Below the pieces are notes generated by a model. That model had not been told where the DNA came from. It saw nothing but the letters and a program-made list of their open reading frames with translations, and made no database searches. Of a stretch of 64,000 nucleotides of DNA, positions 15,973 to 25,605 are shown one piece after another; position 1 is the stretch's first letter; each line of letters starts with the position of its first letter. Source of the DNA: Lachnospiraceae bacterium 3-1. GTDB lineage: Bacteria > Bacillota > Clostridia > Lachnospirales > Lachnospiraceae. A program made the position numbers and the translations under genes. The stretch is from the NCBI GenBank assembly GCA_000403255.2, contig KE159574.1, positions 33,261 to 97,260 of the forward strand. Reading direction: 5' to 3'.

Positions 15973-17676
15973 ATGGCTGAGAGCCGGAAAGAAGAAATTA
16001 ATCTTGACCGTGATGCGGATGGATTGGTTCGTGATGCAACACAAAGTCATATTAAAGTAAAAACCATTTATAGACCAGAAGACATTGCAGAGGATCAATA
16101 TGATGAGGATCTGGGAGATCCAGGAAGTTTCCCTTTTACTCGTGGTCTTTATAAAGAAATGTACAGAAACCGTTTGTGGTTAAAATCTTTTATTGTAAGT
16201 TATGCAACCCCAGAAGAGACAAATGAAGCATTTCGCGATTACATAAAGAATGGAATGAATGATCTTCGTCTCCTTTCTGATTTACCTATTCAGTCAGGAA
16301 TTGATCCAGATCATCCAGCTTCCTGGAATAGTATGATGTGCGGAGGAATGTCAACTTACGCAATTAATGTTTATGAAAAAATGCTGGAAGGAATTCCATT
16401 GGAAGGCGTTACATTTGAACTGGCACATCAGAATGTTTCCTGCTCTATTTTCTTCCATGGCATGATTGTTGCCATGATGGAGAAAAGAGGACTGGATGTT
16501 TCAAAACTGAAAGGAAATGGAATTGCTGATCCAATTCGTGCAAAGCTTGTGTATGCTTCCCCTGATTGGACAACAGAAATTAACCGTCGTGTCTGCCTGG
16601 ATCATATTGAATATGCCATGAAGCACACTCCAAAGTGGAAAGCCATTGCGCCCAACGGCGTAGATCCATGTCAGGGTGGTATGAATGCATATCAGGAAAT
16701 CGGTATGGTTTTAGCAGTTGCAAGACAGACTATTCGAGACTTAAATGAAAGAGGAAATTCTATTGATGATTTTGGCAGCATGATTTGTTCTTTAGATGCA
16801 GAATCTGATTTCTTTGAAACCATTGCAAAGTTCAGGGCAATTCGCCGTATGTGGGCGCATATTGCCAAAGACGAGCTTGGGGCAACCACGGAAAAGGCAA
16901 TGATGTTAAAGATTGGTATTCGTACTTCTGGATTATCCCTTCAGTGGCAGAAGCCCTTGAATAATGCAGCCCGTGTTACCCTTCAGATTTTAAGCTGTGT
17001 TCTTGGTGGAGTTGGATCTATCGATGCATCCAGTATTGATGAGGCTGTAGGTCTTCCATCCTATGAGGCTAGAATGTTCAACCTGGATACACAGCATATC
17101 ATTACCCATGAGGCAAATGTACCACTGGTAGCTGATCCATTGGGTGGTTCTTATTATTTGGAATGGATGACAGACAAGATTGAGAAAGAGTGCCAGGCGT
17201 TCTTGGATGAAATTGAAGAAAGAGGCGGCGTTTATGAATGTCTGGAAACTGGATGGCTCAATGCAGTTATGGAAGAAAATCGTTTGAAGATTCAGAGAGA
17301 AAAGGCAGAAGGCAAGCGATTGATCATAGGTGTAAATTCCTTTAAGGGAGAGTCTGGGCCAATCAATAAGGAGATCGAAAACTGTGCGTATAAAGTTCCC
17401 ACAGAGCAGATGCGTACCGATAAGATTAAAGAATTAAATGAGTTTAAGGCTGCAAGAAATACAGAAAAACTTTATGATTGTTTCCGTAGGTTATATCTGG
17501 ATACAAAGGAAGGCAGAAACGTTTCAAGAGCCATGATTGATGGTATTGCAGAAGGTATGACCATGGGTGAAATGGTTGGTATTGTCCGTCTTGGCTATGA
17601 TATCAGCTATGATCCATTGAGTACGCTGCCAACCCCGGATTATGTAAAAGAAGCATTAAAGGAGTATGTATCATGA
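15973..17676 (+). CDS. B12-dependent acyl-CoA mutase, large (substrate-binding) subunit, divergent active site
   Basis: 567 residues, the size of isobutyryl-CoA and 2-hydroxyisobutyryl-CoA mutase large subunits, with no B12 domain of its own. The TIM-barrel shows FPFTRGLYKEMY, LRTSGLSLQWQ-like (RTSGLSLQWQKPLNN) and VADPLGGSYYLEWMT. Aligned by eye to methylmalonyl-CoA mutase (Propionibacterium numbering), Tyr89 is Ile74, Arg87 is Ser72, Gln197 is Ile184, Arg207 is Tyr194 and His244 is Asp231. Loss of Arg207 and Tyr89 argues against methylmalonyl-CoA as substrate. Ile at the Tyr89 position is known from 2-hydroxyisobutyryl-CoA mutase, but the whole set fits none of the subtypes I know. Its stop overlaps the small-subunit start (ATGA). 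Confidence 0.88.
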   Translation: MAESRKEEINLDRDADGLVRDATQSHIKVKTIYRPEDIAEDQYDEDLGDPGSFPFTRGLYKEMYRNRLWLKSFIVSYATPEETNEAFRDYIKNGMNDLRLLSDLPIQSGIDPDHPASWNSMMCGGMSTYAINVYEKMLEGIPLEGVTFELAHQNVSCSIFFHGMIVAMMEKRGLDVSKLKGNGIADPIRAKLVYASPDWTTEINRRVCLDHIEYAMKHTPKWKAIAPNGVDPCQGGMNAYQEIGMVLAVARQTIRDLNERGNSIDDFGSMICSLDAESDFFETIAKFRAIRRMWAHIAKDELGATTEKAMMLKIGIRTSGLSLQWQKPLNNAARVTLQILSCVLGGVGSIDASSIDEAVGLPSYEARMFNLDTQHIITHEANVPLVADPLGGSYYLEWMTDKIEKECQAFLDEIEERGGVYECLETGWLNAVMEENRLKIQREKAEGKRLIIGVNSFKGESGPINKEIENCAYKVPTEQMRTDKIKELNEFKAARNTEKLYDCFRRLYLDTKEGRNVSRAMIDGIAEGMTMGEMVGIVRLGYDISYDPLSTLPTPDYVKEALKEYVS

Positions 17677-18077
17677 GGAAGATAAGAATATTGGTAGCAA
17701 AAGTAGGCTGTGACATTCATGAAAGAGGCGCTCTTACCATGATGACGGTATACCGTGATGCTGGAATGGAAACCATTTATACTGGACGTTTTCAGAGTGA
17801 AGAGGGTGTTGTGAATGCAGCAATTAATGAAAATGTTGATTTTATTTCTGTATCGGATTTGACAGGCAGTTTGGTGATAATCTGTAAGAAGCTTATGGAT
17901 GGCCTGAAAGCACAGGGAGCAGAGGAGGATATCCGTGTGATCTGTGGTGGAATCATTACGGATAGCGACAGAGAGCAGTTAGAAGCTATGGGTGTTCTGG
18001 GTGCATTTGGTACTGGATATCCAGCAGAAAAGACTGTAGAGTTTATTCAGGATTATATGAAAGATAAATTAGACTGA
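17673..18077 (+). CDS. B12-dependent acyl-CoA mutase, small (cobalamin-binding) subunit
   Basis: 134 residues, a stand-alone cobalamin-binding domain. It has all base-off/His-on signatures: DIHERG (D14, H16, G19, the DxHxxG motif with the lower-axial His), SDL (S61-L63, SxL) and CGG (G92-G93). It overlaps the large-subunit gene by four bases (ATGA), so the two are made in matched amounts. It binds adenosylcobalamin and forms a heterodimer or heterotetramer with the large subunit. The Rossmann-like fold and length match IcmB/HcmB-type subunits. Confidence 0.92.
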   Translation: MRKIRILVAKVGCDIHERGALTMMTVYRDAGMETIYTGRFQSEEGVVNAAINENVDFISVSDLTGSLVIICKKLMDGLKAQGAEEDIRVICGGIITDSDREQLEAMGVLGAFGTGYPAEKTVEFIQDYMKDKLD

Positions 18078-18108
18078 GAATTTTCAGTGACTGGATGAAG
18101 AGGTGCCT

Positions 18109-19053
18109 ATGGAAAAAAGTAATATGCAAAAATTAATGGATAAAATACTTTCAGGAGATCGTAGAGCCTTTGCCCAGGGAATATCTGTCATTGAAGACCG
18201 TAGAAAAGGCTGGCAGGAATTGTTAAATGAAGCCTATAAAAATATGAATGATCACGCTCTTATTATTGGAATTACCGGTCCCGGAGGGGCCGGTAAATCC
18301 ACATTAACTGACAAGATTATTACAGAATATCGAAAACTGGGAAAAAAAGTCGGCGTGATTGCGGTTGATCCAAGCTCTCCATTTTCTGGAGGGGCTGTTC
18401 TTGGAGACAGGGTTCGTATGGGAGCACATAATACAGATGCAAATGTATTTATTCGCAGCCTGGGCAGCAGAGGTTGTATCGGTGGAATATCTGAAGGAAC
18501 GAAGCGAGTGTTATATTTGTTTAAAACATTTGATTTTGATGTGATTCTCGTGGAAAGTCTAGGGGTTGGTCAGGATGAAACGGAAATCACAAATTTTGTA
18601 GATGTGACGTTGGTGGCTCTGGTTCCAGGATTTGGTGATTCCATTCAGATGGCGAAAGCTGGCATACAGGAAATCGGAGATATTTTCATTGTAAATAAAT
18701 CAGATCATCCAGATGCTGAGCTTTTTACCAATCAATTAAAGTTTTCTTTTGGGGATATGCCTATCGAAGAACGTCCTCCGATTATCAATACAGTGGCAAG
18801 TGAAGGAAAGGGCCTGGATGAGCTGATGGAAGCCATAGCAGGCGTTGTTCCCAAAGAATATGCCAGAAGAGAGGAAAAGACCAAGAGAAGAATCCACATC
18901 GAAATCGAATCTGAAATTTTAGAGAAAATAATGGATACAGCCAGGGATGTTATCGGGCAGAAAGCAAAGCTTGTCTTTGACAGTGAGAATAAAATCACTC
19001 CATATGATGTGGCGGCTGAGATTATTGCAGGTATTTCATTCCAAGAGAAATGA
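18109..19053 (+). CDS. MeaB/ArgK-type GTPase, mutase chaperone
   Basis: 314 residues. G-domain motifs are present: Walker A GPGGAGKST (about 56-64), the switch region GSRGCIGGIS, ESLGVGQDETE (Walker B/G3 region) and NKSD (G4). MeaB-family GTPases gate cofactor loading and protect or eject damaged cobalamin from methylmalonyl- and isobutyryl-CoA mutases. Its place right after the mutase subunits fits that role. ATG at 18109 is preferred over GTG at 18103 because AAGAGG is then 5 bases upstream. Confidence 0.92.
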   Translation: MEKSNMQKLMDKILSGDRRAFAQGISVIEDRRKGWQELLNEAYKNMNDHALIIGITGPGGAGKSTLTDKIITEYRKLGKKVGVIAVDPSSPFSGGAVLGDRVRMGAHNTDANVFIRSLGSRGCIGGISEGTKRVLYLFKTFDFDVILVESLGVGQDETEITNFVDVTLVALVPGFGDSIQMAKAGIQEIGDIFIVNKSDHPDAELFTNQLKFSFGDMPIEERPPIINTVASEGKGLDELMEAIAGVVPKEYARREEKTKRRIHIEIESEILEKIMDTARDVIGQKAKLVFDSENKITPYDVAAEIIAGISFQEK

Positions 19054-19094
19054 TGGTTTACCAGAAATTTGATAGACAGTAAGAGAGGTAATGA

Positions 19095-20276
19095 ATGGAA
19101 ACGAGAGAAGTATATATTGTATCAGCAGCGAGAACTCCAATTGGTGATTTTCGCGGAGCTCTTTCCCCGTTAAGCGTGGTGGAGCTTGGGAGTATTGTGG
19201 CAGAAGAAGTGATGGAACGGGCAGGCGTTTGTAAGGATTGTGTACAGGAAATTGTCGCAGGAATGATTTATAAGGGGGGACAGAAAGGAAATCCAGCTCG
19301 CCAGATTCAGATCAAATGCGGTTTTCCAGAAAGTGGATATGCTTGTACCATTGACCAACAATGTGGTTCTGGTATGCGCGCCATGGAAGTACTGAGCCAG
19401 CAGATTATGTTGGGAAAAACAGAGGTAGGTTTGGCTATTGGTATGGAAAGTATGTCAAATGCAGCGTATGTTCTGACTAATGCCCGTAGTATCAGATCTG
19501 GAGATCAAAAGCTTATCGATACGATTACTTATGATGGTTTAAATTGCGCAATTTGTGATTATCATATGGGAAGAACGGCAGAGAATATTGCGGAAAAATA
19601 TAATATCACACGTCAGGAGCAGGATGAATTAGCCTATATGAGTCATCAAAGAGCTTTAAAAGCTCAGGCAGAAGGTAAGTTTTTGGATGAGATTGTTCCA
19701 GTAACCATTACAGACCGGAAGGGACGAGTGACTGTAGTAGATAAAGACGAGCATCCGAAAAACAGTAGCTTGGAAACCCTTGGAAATCTACCTGCTGTAT
19801 TTAAAAAAGACGGAACGGTAACGGCAGGAAATGCATCTGGAATTAATGATGGTGCAGCAGCTCTCTTGCTGATGAGTAAGGAAGCGGTAGAGAAGTATCA
19901 TGTGAAGCCAATGGCGAAAATTATCGGTACGGCATCCTTTGGCGTAGACCCGGCGTATATGGGGCTTGGGCCTGTCTATGCATTGCCAAAAGCAGCGGAA
20001 TATGCTGGCCTTACCTTGAATGATATTGAATATTTTGAAATCAATGAAGCATTTGCAGCTCAGTTTATAGGCTGTGAACGTGAGCTTAAGCTTAGCCGGG
20101 AGAAGGTGAATCTCAATGGCTCTGGCATTGCCCTTGGTCATCCCGTTGGAGCTACTGGCATCCGCATTCTCGTGAGTCTTCTTTATGAAGGAAAAAGGCA
20201 GAATATTACATATGGAGCGGCTTCGTTATGTGTGGGAGGGGGCCCTGCCATAGCGTCTGTTCTTGAATTCTTATAA
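19095..20276 (+). CDS. Thiolase (acetyl-CoA acetyltransferase family)
   Basis: 393 residues with all thiolase signatures: the nucleophilic Cys in DQQCGSGMRA (about 90), NEAFAAQ with the His replaced in the usual NEAFA form, GHPVGATG (catalytic His about 350) and the second Cys in SLCVGGGPA (about 381). It cleaves a 3-oxoacyl-CoA with CoA or runs in the condensing direction. It is the last gene of the mutase cluster. With no 3-hydroxyacyl-CoA dehydrogenase in the window, the mutase product could itself be a 3-oxoacyl-CoA; this is inference. Confidence 0.92.
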   Translation: METREVYIVSAARTPIGDFRGALSPLSVVELGSIVAEEVMERAGVCKDCVQEIVAGMIYKGGQKGNPARQIQIKCGFPESGYACTIDQQCGSGMRAMEVLSQQIMLGKTEVGLAIGMESMSNAAYVLTNARSIRSGDQKLIDTITYDGLNCAICDYHMGRTAENIAEKYNITRQEQDELAYMSHQRALKAQAEGKFLDEIVPVTITDRKGRVTVVDKDEHPKNSSLETLGNLPAVFKKDGTVTAGNASGINDGAAALLLMSKEAVEKYHVKPMAKIIGTASFGVDPAYMGLGPVYALPKAAEYAGLTLNDIEYFEINEAFAAQFIGCERELKLSREKVNLNGSGIALGHPVGATGIRILVSLLYEGKRQNITYGAASLCVGGGPAIASVLEFL

Positions 20277-20327
20277 ATAGATGCTCACAGAGGAAAATAG
20301 ATTGCAAAGTTATAAAAGAATGGACAA

Positions 20328-21175
20328 TTAAGTTTGAACTCCTTTCATCTGACTTCGGTATTTTCCCGGTGTAACGCCATATTTATTCTTGAACATTTTA
20401 TAAAAATGAGTACGGTTTGTAAAGCCAAGCTGCGTTTCAATGGCAGATATAGATCTATCTGTATCCGTCAGAAGAGATGCAGCTTTTTTCATTGTAAAAG
20501 TCAAGCCATAATCATGTAAGTTCATACCAGTGTATTTATTGACGATGGTATTCAAATAATTCCCACTGTAGCAAAGGGCATTTTCTAGAGCAGATCTTGG
20601 CATCCGGCCATTAGTTTCTTCCATCAGGTGTCCAATACGGGAAAATAAAAGCTGCTCAGAGCTGGAATGGAGCTTAACCTTACTAATATGATAAAATTGT
20701 CTGGTATCCAGATATTGAAATAGTTCACAGATTACACCTTTGATAATATAGGTAGAACCAAATTTCGGAAACATCATGGAGTGGATTAACGCATCAGAAA
20801 GTTTTTGTAGTTTTTCTAAATTTTTGTGATTCTGGAAAGTAGGAAAAAAATCCAGATAATTTTTGCCATCACCAGATAGGATTTTTGTATAATGTTTCCC
20901 TTTAAAACAATCAAAAGTTCAAAAAAGCTATGCTGATGCAGTGGACGGGCATTGAACTTATGAAAATGTGAGTCAATGCGAGAGGCGTAGAAATAATCTT
21001 TATTGGGAGATACAGATACTACATTATAGAAATCCTGATCCTGAAGGCCGCTACAGTAGCTAAAGGTAAGCTGTATTGGTGCAGACATATCATAGTAAGC
21101 ATTGACGATACTGTCTGAATTATGGATTTCCAGAATATTGCTTGTTTTTCCGGAACGTATTACTTTTTCATTCAT
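20328..21175 (-). pseudogene. AraC-family regulator, frameshifted
   Basis: The 5' part (from 21175) has a cupin-like sensor domain with HQHSFFELLIVLKG, as in AraC proteins. The frame is lost at 20898-20908 (sequence CCCTTTAAAAC on the plus strand). In the next frame the protein continues without interruption through a linker to a complete C-terminal double HTH (NYLNTIVNKYTGMNL, then GFTNRTHFYKMFKNKYGVTP). One base change in the T/A run would restore a regulator of about 282 aa. It is divergent from the GPH transporter/GH2 genes and would have been their activator. Confidence 0.8.
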
Positions 21176-21329
21176 AACAGTCTTTCTAAATATTATTCAC
21201 GAATATGATACAAAAAATATGCACATATAGGTGTTTGTGACATTGTTGCATTTGGTGAATATTGCTAAAATTTAGCTATCTTAGGATAAAGTATATACAT
21301 TATCGACAAAAAAGTAAAGGAGAAAACAA

Positions 21330-22714
21330 ATGAATGAGAAAAAATATTTAAAATGGTATCAAAAAGTTGCCTATGGTTCCGGCGATATGGCATCCAATTG
21401 TGGATATGCGTTAATTTCAAGTTTTGTTATGTTATATCTTACCAATGCGGTAGGTCTTAACAGTGCAGTAATTGGAACCTTGATGATGGCTTCCAAATTG
21501 TTGGATGGGGTATCTGATATTTTCTTTGGGGGATTGATGGATAAGACCAAAAGCAAAATGGGACAGGCCCGTCCATGGATGCTGTACGGACAGCTTGGAG
21601 TTTCTGCTTGTCTGTTTCTAGTATTCTCTATTCCCAGTATGAATCAAACCATGCAGTATGCGTACTTCTTTGTATTCTATACGGCCTTTAACGCAGTTTT
21701 TTATACGGCAAACAGTATTGCTTATGCGGCTTTGGCGGCCAAGATTACCAAGAACGGACAGGAAAGAGTTCAGCTTGGCTCGATCCGCTTTATTTTTGCA
21801 ACCTTTACCACACTGGTGATTTCTTATAATGCTATGGGGCTGGTAGAAAAATTTGGTGGCGGTACAAAAGGATGGCGTACAGTAGCTTTGATTTTTGCCT
21901 TAATTGCCCTTGTAGTAAATACCTTCTGTGTTCTCATGGTGAAGAAAGTGCCAGATGAGGATACAAAACCAGAACTTGGAACTGTCGGAGCAGGAAATGG
22001 ACCAGAGAAAGTAAGCTTTGGAAGATCCTTAAAATTATTATTGAAAAATCCTTATTATATCATCATTCTTGGATTATATCTGGTAAACTATATTTATAGT
22101 GGAATTACTCAGGGGTCAGCAATTTATTTTATGACCTATTATATGAATGACCCTGCTCTTTTGGGAACTTTTTCTTTATTCCAGTTGGTTCCAGTTATGA
22201 TTATTCTGGCGTTGACGCCATTACTTGTAAAAAGCTTGGAAGTATGTGGAAGGTAAATTTGTACGCCAGGGTAATTACGCTTCTGATGGGCGGTGTGTTT
22301 ATCATAGGCGCTTTGAACTGAAATCTTCCTGTCATGTTATTTGCTACTTTTTTCCGTAATATGGCAGGCGGTCCTTTAACTGGAACGTTAAATGCACTGG
22401 TAGCAGAAACCAGTGACTATACATGGCGGACGCAGAAAGTGAGAATTGATGGAGTAATGTTTAGCTGTTCTTCCATTGGTGTGAAGTTAGGCGGTGGTAT
22501 TGGCAGTGCAGTTGTAGGATGGCTGCTGGCGCTAGGCGGCTTTGACGGTACTGCAGCCGTACAGACTTCTGGTGCGGTTCAAATGATTTTCTTTATGTAT
22601 GCAGTGATACCTTTAATTTTTGGTGTTGTGATGGCAATTTTAGTTTATTTGATGAAGGTGGAAAAAGCGAATAAAGAATGGGATGAGAAGCATCAGAAAG
22701 GAGAACTTGTATGA
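21330..22714 (+). pseudogene. GPH-family sugar:cation symporter, frameshifted with an internal stop
   Basis: The first 308 codons encode a typical glycoside-pentoside-hexuronide symporter (KVAYGSGDMASNCGYAL, GGLMDKTKSKMGQARPW). At about 22235-22255 the frame shifts; the continuation YARVITLLMGGVFIIGALN is in another frame and then meets TGA at 22319-22321. Beyond it the C-terminal part (FFRNMAGGPLTGTLNALVAE, SIGVKLGGGIGSA) runs to 22714. Two independent lesions make a sequencing error less likely than real decay. The gene overlaps the GH2 start by ATGA. It would have carried the glycoside cleaved by that enzyme. Confidence 0.82.
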
Positions 22715-25191
22715 TTAGAAAGAATTTTAACCGCAACTGGCAGGTAACGAAAGGCGGCAGCAATGCGGCAGCAGCGGCCTTCCTGGGAACAGATGAGGTA
22801 CATATGGTGCATCTTCCTTATGATGCAATGATTCACGAGGAACGAACCCCTGAGGTGGAGAGTGGCGCTCAAACCGGATTTTACCCAGGTGGAGAATATA
22901 TTTATCAGAAGTCGTTTTTTGCCCCAGAGGAATGGAAGGAAAAGAAGGTGCTTCTGGAATTTGAAGGAATCTATCAAACGGCTATGGTTTATGTAAATGG
23001 GGCTTTGGCAGCAACCAGCTTATATGGGTATTGGGGATTTTATGTGGAGCTGAATTCCTGGTTGAATTATGGAGTGGAAAATAAAGTGAAAGTAATTGCT
23101 AGTAACAGTTTGGCGCCCAACAGCCGCTGGTATACGGGAAGCGGCATTTATCGTGATGTGAAATTGATGGTTGGAGACCGGATTCATATTCCAGCAGACG
23201 GAGTTAGAATCACAACTTTGGCTCAGGAAGAGGAATCTGCAGTAGTAGAAGTGGCAGTACGGTTGGAAAGTATCAGCAGGGTCAGGGAAAAAGTACATGT
23301 GGAAGTATTTCTGGAAAAGGAAGGCGCGGTGGTTGCCAGTGACCGTCAATTGGATGTCATGTACCCAGAAACAGAGGAAATGTCAAGGCATATCATCTGT
23401 ATCAAAACCCCAAAGCTCTGGAGCTGTGATACGCCAGAATTATATCAGTGCAGAGTACAGATTGAAAGTGCAGGAGCGGTATTGGATGAGACAGTGGAAA
23501 ACTTCGGCATTCGTACCCTTATGTTGGATGCAGACCACGGGCTTCGCTTGAATGGAAAAATGGTGAAGCTTCGGGGAACCTGCATTCACCATGATAATGG
23601 TATTCTGGGAGCGAATACCTGGAAAGAGGCAGAAGAACGAAGAATCAGACAGTTGAAGGAAGCTGGGTTTAACAGTATCCGAAGCTCCCATCATCCCATG
23701 AGTAAAGCCATGCTGGATGCATGTGATAAATATGGAATGCTGGTTATGGATGAAATCAGTGATATGTGGACAGTTCATAAGAATCCTCATGATTTTGCTC
23801 TTCATTTCAGAGAATGCTGGAAAGAGGTGGCAGAACAGATGGTAGCAAAGGATTACAATCATCCTTCTGTGGCGTTATATTCTACTGGTAATGAAATTTC
23901 GGAGGCTGGTTCAGAAGCTGGAGCTATGATAAACCGTAACATGTGCAACCGGATTCATGAGCTGGATCATACCCGCTATACGACGATGGGGCAAAATGGA
24001 TTGATGTCTGCTGGAGTGCGGTTAGGACCTTTGATGCAGGAGATTATGGAAAAATTTGGTCCAGTTCAGGCAACTGGAGAAGGAAACCAAGAGGGAAGCA
24101 ATGGGTTTAACAGTTTTATGAGCTTGATGGAAGGCGAGAGGGGAGAATACTTTGCCACCCATCCGCTGTTGACAGAGGCATTGGAAGGATGCTCTTCTTC
24201 CAGCGATATTATCGGGTTGAATTATCTTACAGGTCGGCATGTATTGGAACATGAATTACATCCCAATAAAACAGTTGTGGGTACAGAAACTTATCCAGCA
24301 GATATCGTAAGGCTGTGGGGAATTGTAAAGCGTTATCCCCATGTGTTAGGGGACTTTACCTGGATAGGGTACGATTATCTTGGGGAAGCAGGCTGCGGTA
24401 TTTTCCATTACGATGATTCTGTGAACTTTTCCAGTGTCTTTCCAGAGCGGACAGCTTATATCGGAGATTTGGATTTGATTGGTTATCGCCGTCCCATTAG
24501 TTATCTGCGGGAGATCGTGTATGGGTTGCGTAAAGAACCCTATCTTGCCGTGGTACGTATGAATCGGGCTCACATGAAATGTTCCAAGACTCCTTGGATG
24601 TACAAGGATAATATTGCAAGCTGGACCTGGCCAGGGTATGAAGGAAAGACGGCCTTTGTGGATATCTATGCAGATGCTGAGGAAGCAGAGTTGTTCTTAA
24701 ATGGTCATTCCCTGGGGAAGAAACCAGCAGGAGAGGAACATGAATTTACAGCGTCGTTTGAAGTGCCATATGCACCAGGGGAATTAATGGCGGTAAGCTA
24801 TCGGGAAGGAAAAGAAATCGGAAGATTTTCTCTTGTAACAGCAGGAGAAGAAGTACAACTCTGCGCAGAGGCAGATAAGAAGGAGCTGCGTGCAGACGGT
24901 GAGGATCTTTCTTTTATTACGGTTAAGCTAACGGATAGCGCTGGAATAGAGAATCTGAATGCATCCAGGAAGGTTTCTGTGTCTGTAAAAGGTGCAGGCA
25001 GATTAGAGGCAATGGGCAGTGCAGATCCCAAATCCCTTGGAAGCTACGACGATTCAGAGTGGGAGACTTATGATGGATATGTAATGGCCGTGGTTCGGGC
25101 TGGGGAAGAAGAAGGCATGATCGAGGTTACCATTGCAGCACAAGGATGTGAGGATCGAAATATTTGTATTGAGGTAAAGCAGGAGAAGTAA
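22711..25191 (+). CDS. Glycoside hydrolase family 2 (beta-galactosidase/beta-glucuronidase type)
   Basis: 826 residues, without signal peptide. Domain order: sugar-binding jelly-roll (about 1-160), immunoglobulin-like domain (160-270), TIM-barrel (270-600), and C-terminal immunoglobulin-like domains. The acid/base is Glu395 in YSTGNEIS and the nucleophile is Glu526 in VVGTETYP. The RSSHHPMS segment is a family marker. It hydrolyses a beta-linked glycoside in the cytoplasm; the exact sugar is not readable. The frame is intact although the co-operonic transporter and the divergent regulator are broken. Ribosome binding site GAAAGGAG lies inside the transporter end. Confidence 0.9.
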   Translation: MIRKNFNRNWQVTKGGSNAAAAAFLGTDEVHMVHLPYDAMIHEERTPEVESGAQTGFYPGGEYIYQKSFFAPEEWKEKKVLLEFEGIYQTAMVYVNGALAATSLYGYWGFYVELNSWLNYGVENKVKVIASNSLAPNSRWYTGSGIYRDVKLMVGDRIHIPADGVRITTLAQEEESAVVEVAVRLESISRVREKVHVEVFLEKEGAVVASDRQLDVMYPETEEMSRHIICIKTPKLWSCDTPELYQCRVQIESAGAVLDETVENFGIRTLMLDADHGLRLNGKMVKLRGTCIHHDNGILGANTWKEAEERRIRQLKEAGFNSIRSSHHPMSKAMLDACDKYGMLVMDEISDMWTVHKNPHDFALHFRECWKEVAEQMVAKDYNHPSVALYSTGNEISEAGSEAGAMINRNMCNRIHELDHTRYTTMGQNGLMSAGVRLGPLMQEIMEKFGPVQATGEGNQEGSNGFNSFMSLMEGERGEYFATHPLLTEALEGCSSSSDIIGLNYLTGRHVLEHELHPNKTVVGTETYPADIVRLWGIVKRYPHVLGDFTWIGYDYLGEAGCGIFHYDDSVNFSSVFPERTAYIGDLDLIGYRRPISYLREIVYGLRKEPYLAVVRMNRAHMKCSKTPWMYKDNIASWTWPGYEGKTAFVDIYADAEEAELFLNGHSLGKKPAGEEHEFTASFEVPYAPGELMAVSYREGKEIGRFSLVTAGEEVQLCAEADKKELRADGEDLSFITVKLTDSAGIENLNASRKVSVSVKGAGRLEAMGSADPKSLGSYDDSEWETYDGYVMAVVRAGEEEGMIEVTIAAQGCEDRNICIEVKQEK

Positions 25192-25199
25192 ATATCGAA

Positions 25200-25233
25200 A
25201 CAGGAGCTCCATTGCATAGGAGTTCCTGTTTTA
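25200..25233 (+). terminator. Intrinsic terminator after the GH2 gene
   Basis: The arms ACAGGAGCTCC (25200-25210) and GGAGTTCCTGT (25219-25229) pair with one mismatch and are followed by TTTAATTTT. Confidence 0.8.
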
Positions 25234-25605
25234 ATTTTCCTATAGATAATCCATAAGCTGTTCCCCATACAGGGCAGTATGTGGCCATTGCCACAGGATT
25301 CATGACAGGAGGAGCATGGCAAAGGATGAGGACAGCGAATCAGGGGAGGGAAAATCCTGGAGCCTGAAAATTATATGAAAAATCCAGACATGTATGTAAT
25401 TTTTAAACAGAATGATATTTTATTGCGTTGGGCAGAGGAAATTAGTATTGTGTATCTTTTCCATAATAAAAAATGTAAAATTTTGTGTTCTTATAGTATT
25501 ATGTTGTGCTACTATAAAAGAATCCTTTCTCTGCCATGTCTCAAATTTATAAAAACATTATTTTTTAGCGCAGGAAGGGATAAAAAGGACATCGGGAGGG
25601 GAAAT
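25234..25605. other. Intergenic stretch before the LytTR regulator
   Basis: Without a convincing gene. An open frame precedes and joins the regulator gene in frame from 25375, but it lacks a ribosome binding site and resembles no response regulator N-terminus. The AT-rich part at 25430-25560 probably holds the promoter; I could not fix its boxes. Confidence 0.4.

Noticed and set aside
15973..17676. Annotation as ordinary methylmalonyl-CoA mutase
   Set aside because: The residues that hold the methylmalonyl carboxylate and Tyr89 are replaced, and no epimerase or carboxylase genes are present.
25375..25605. An N-terminal extension of the LytTR regulator by 77 residues
   Set aside because: There is no ribosome binding site at the outer start, the extension is not receiver-like, and a strong site sits before ATG 25606, where the receiver domain begins.
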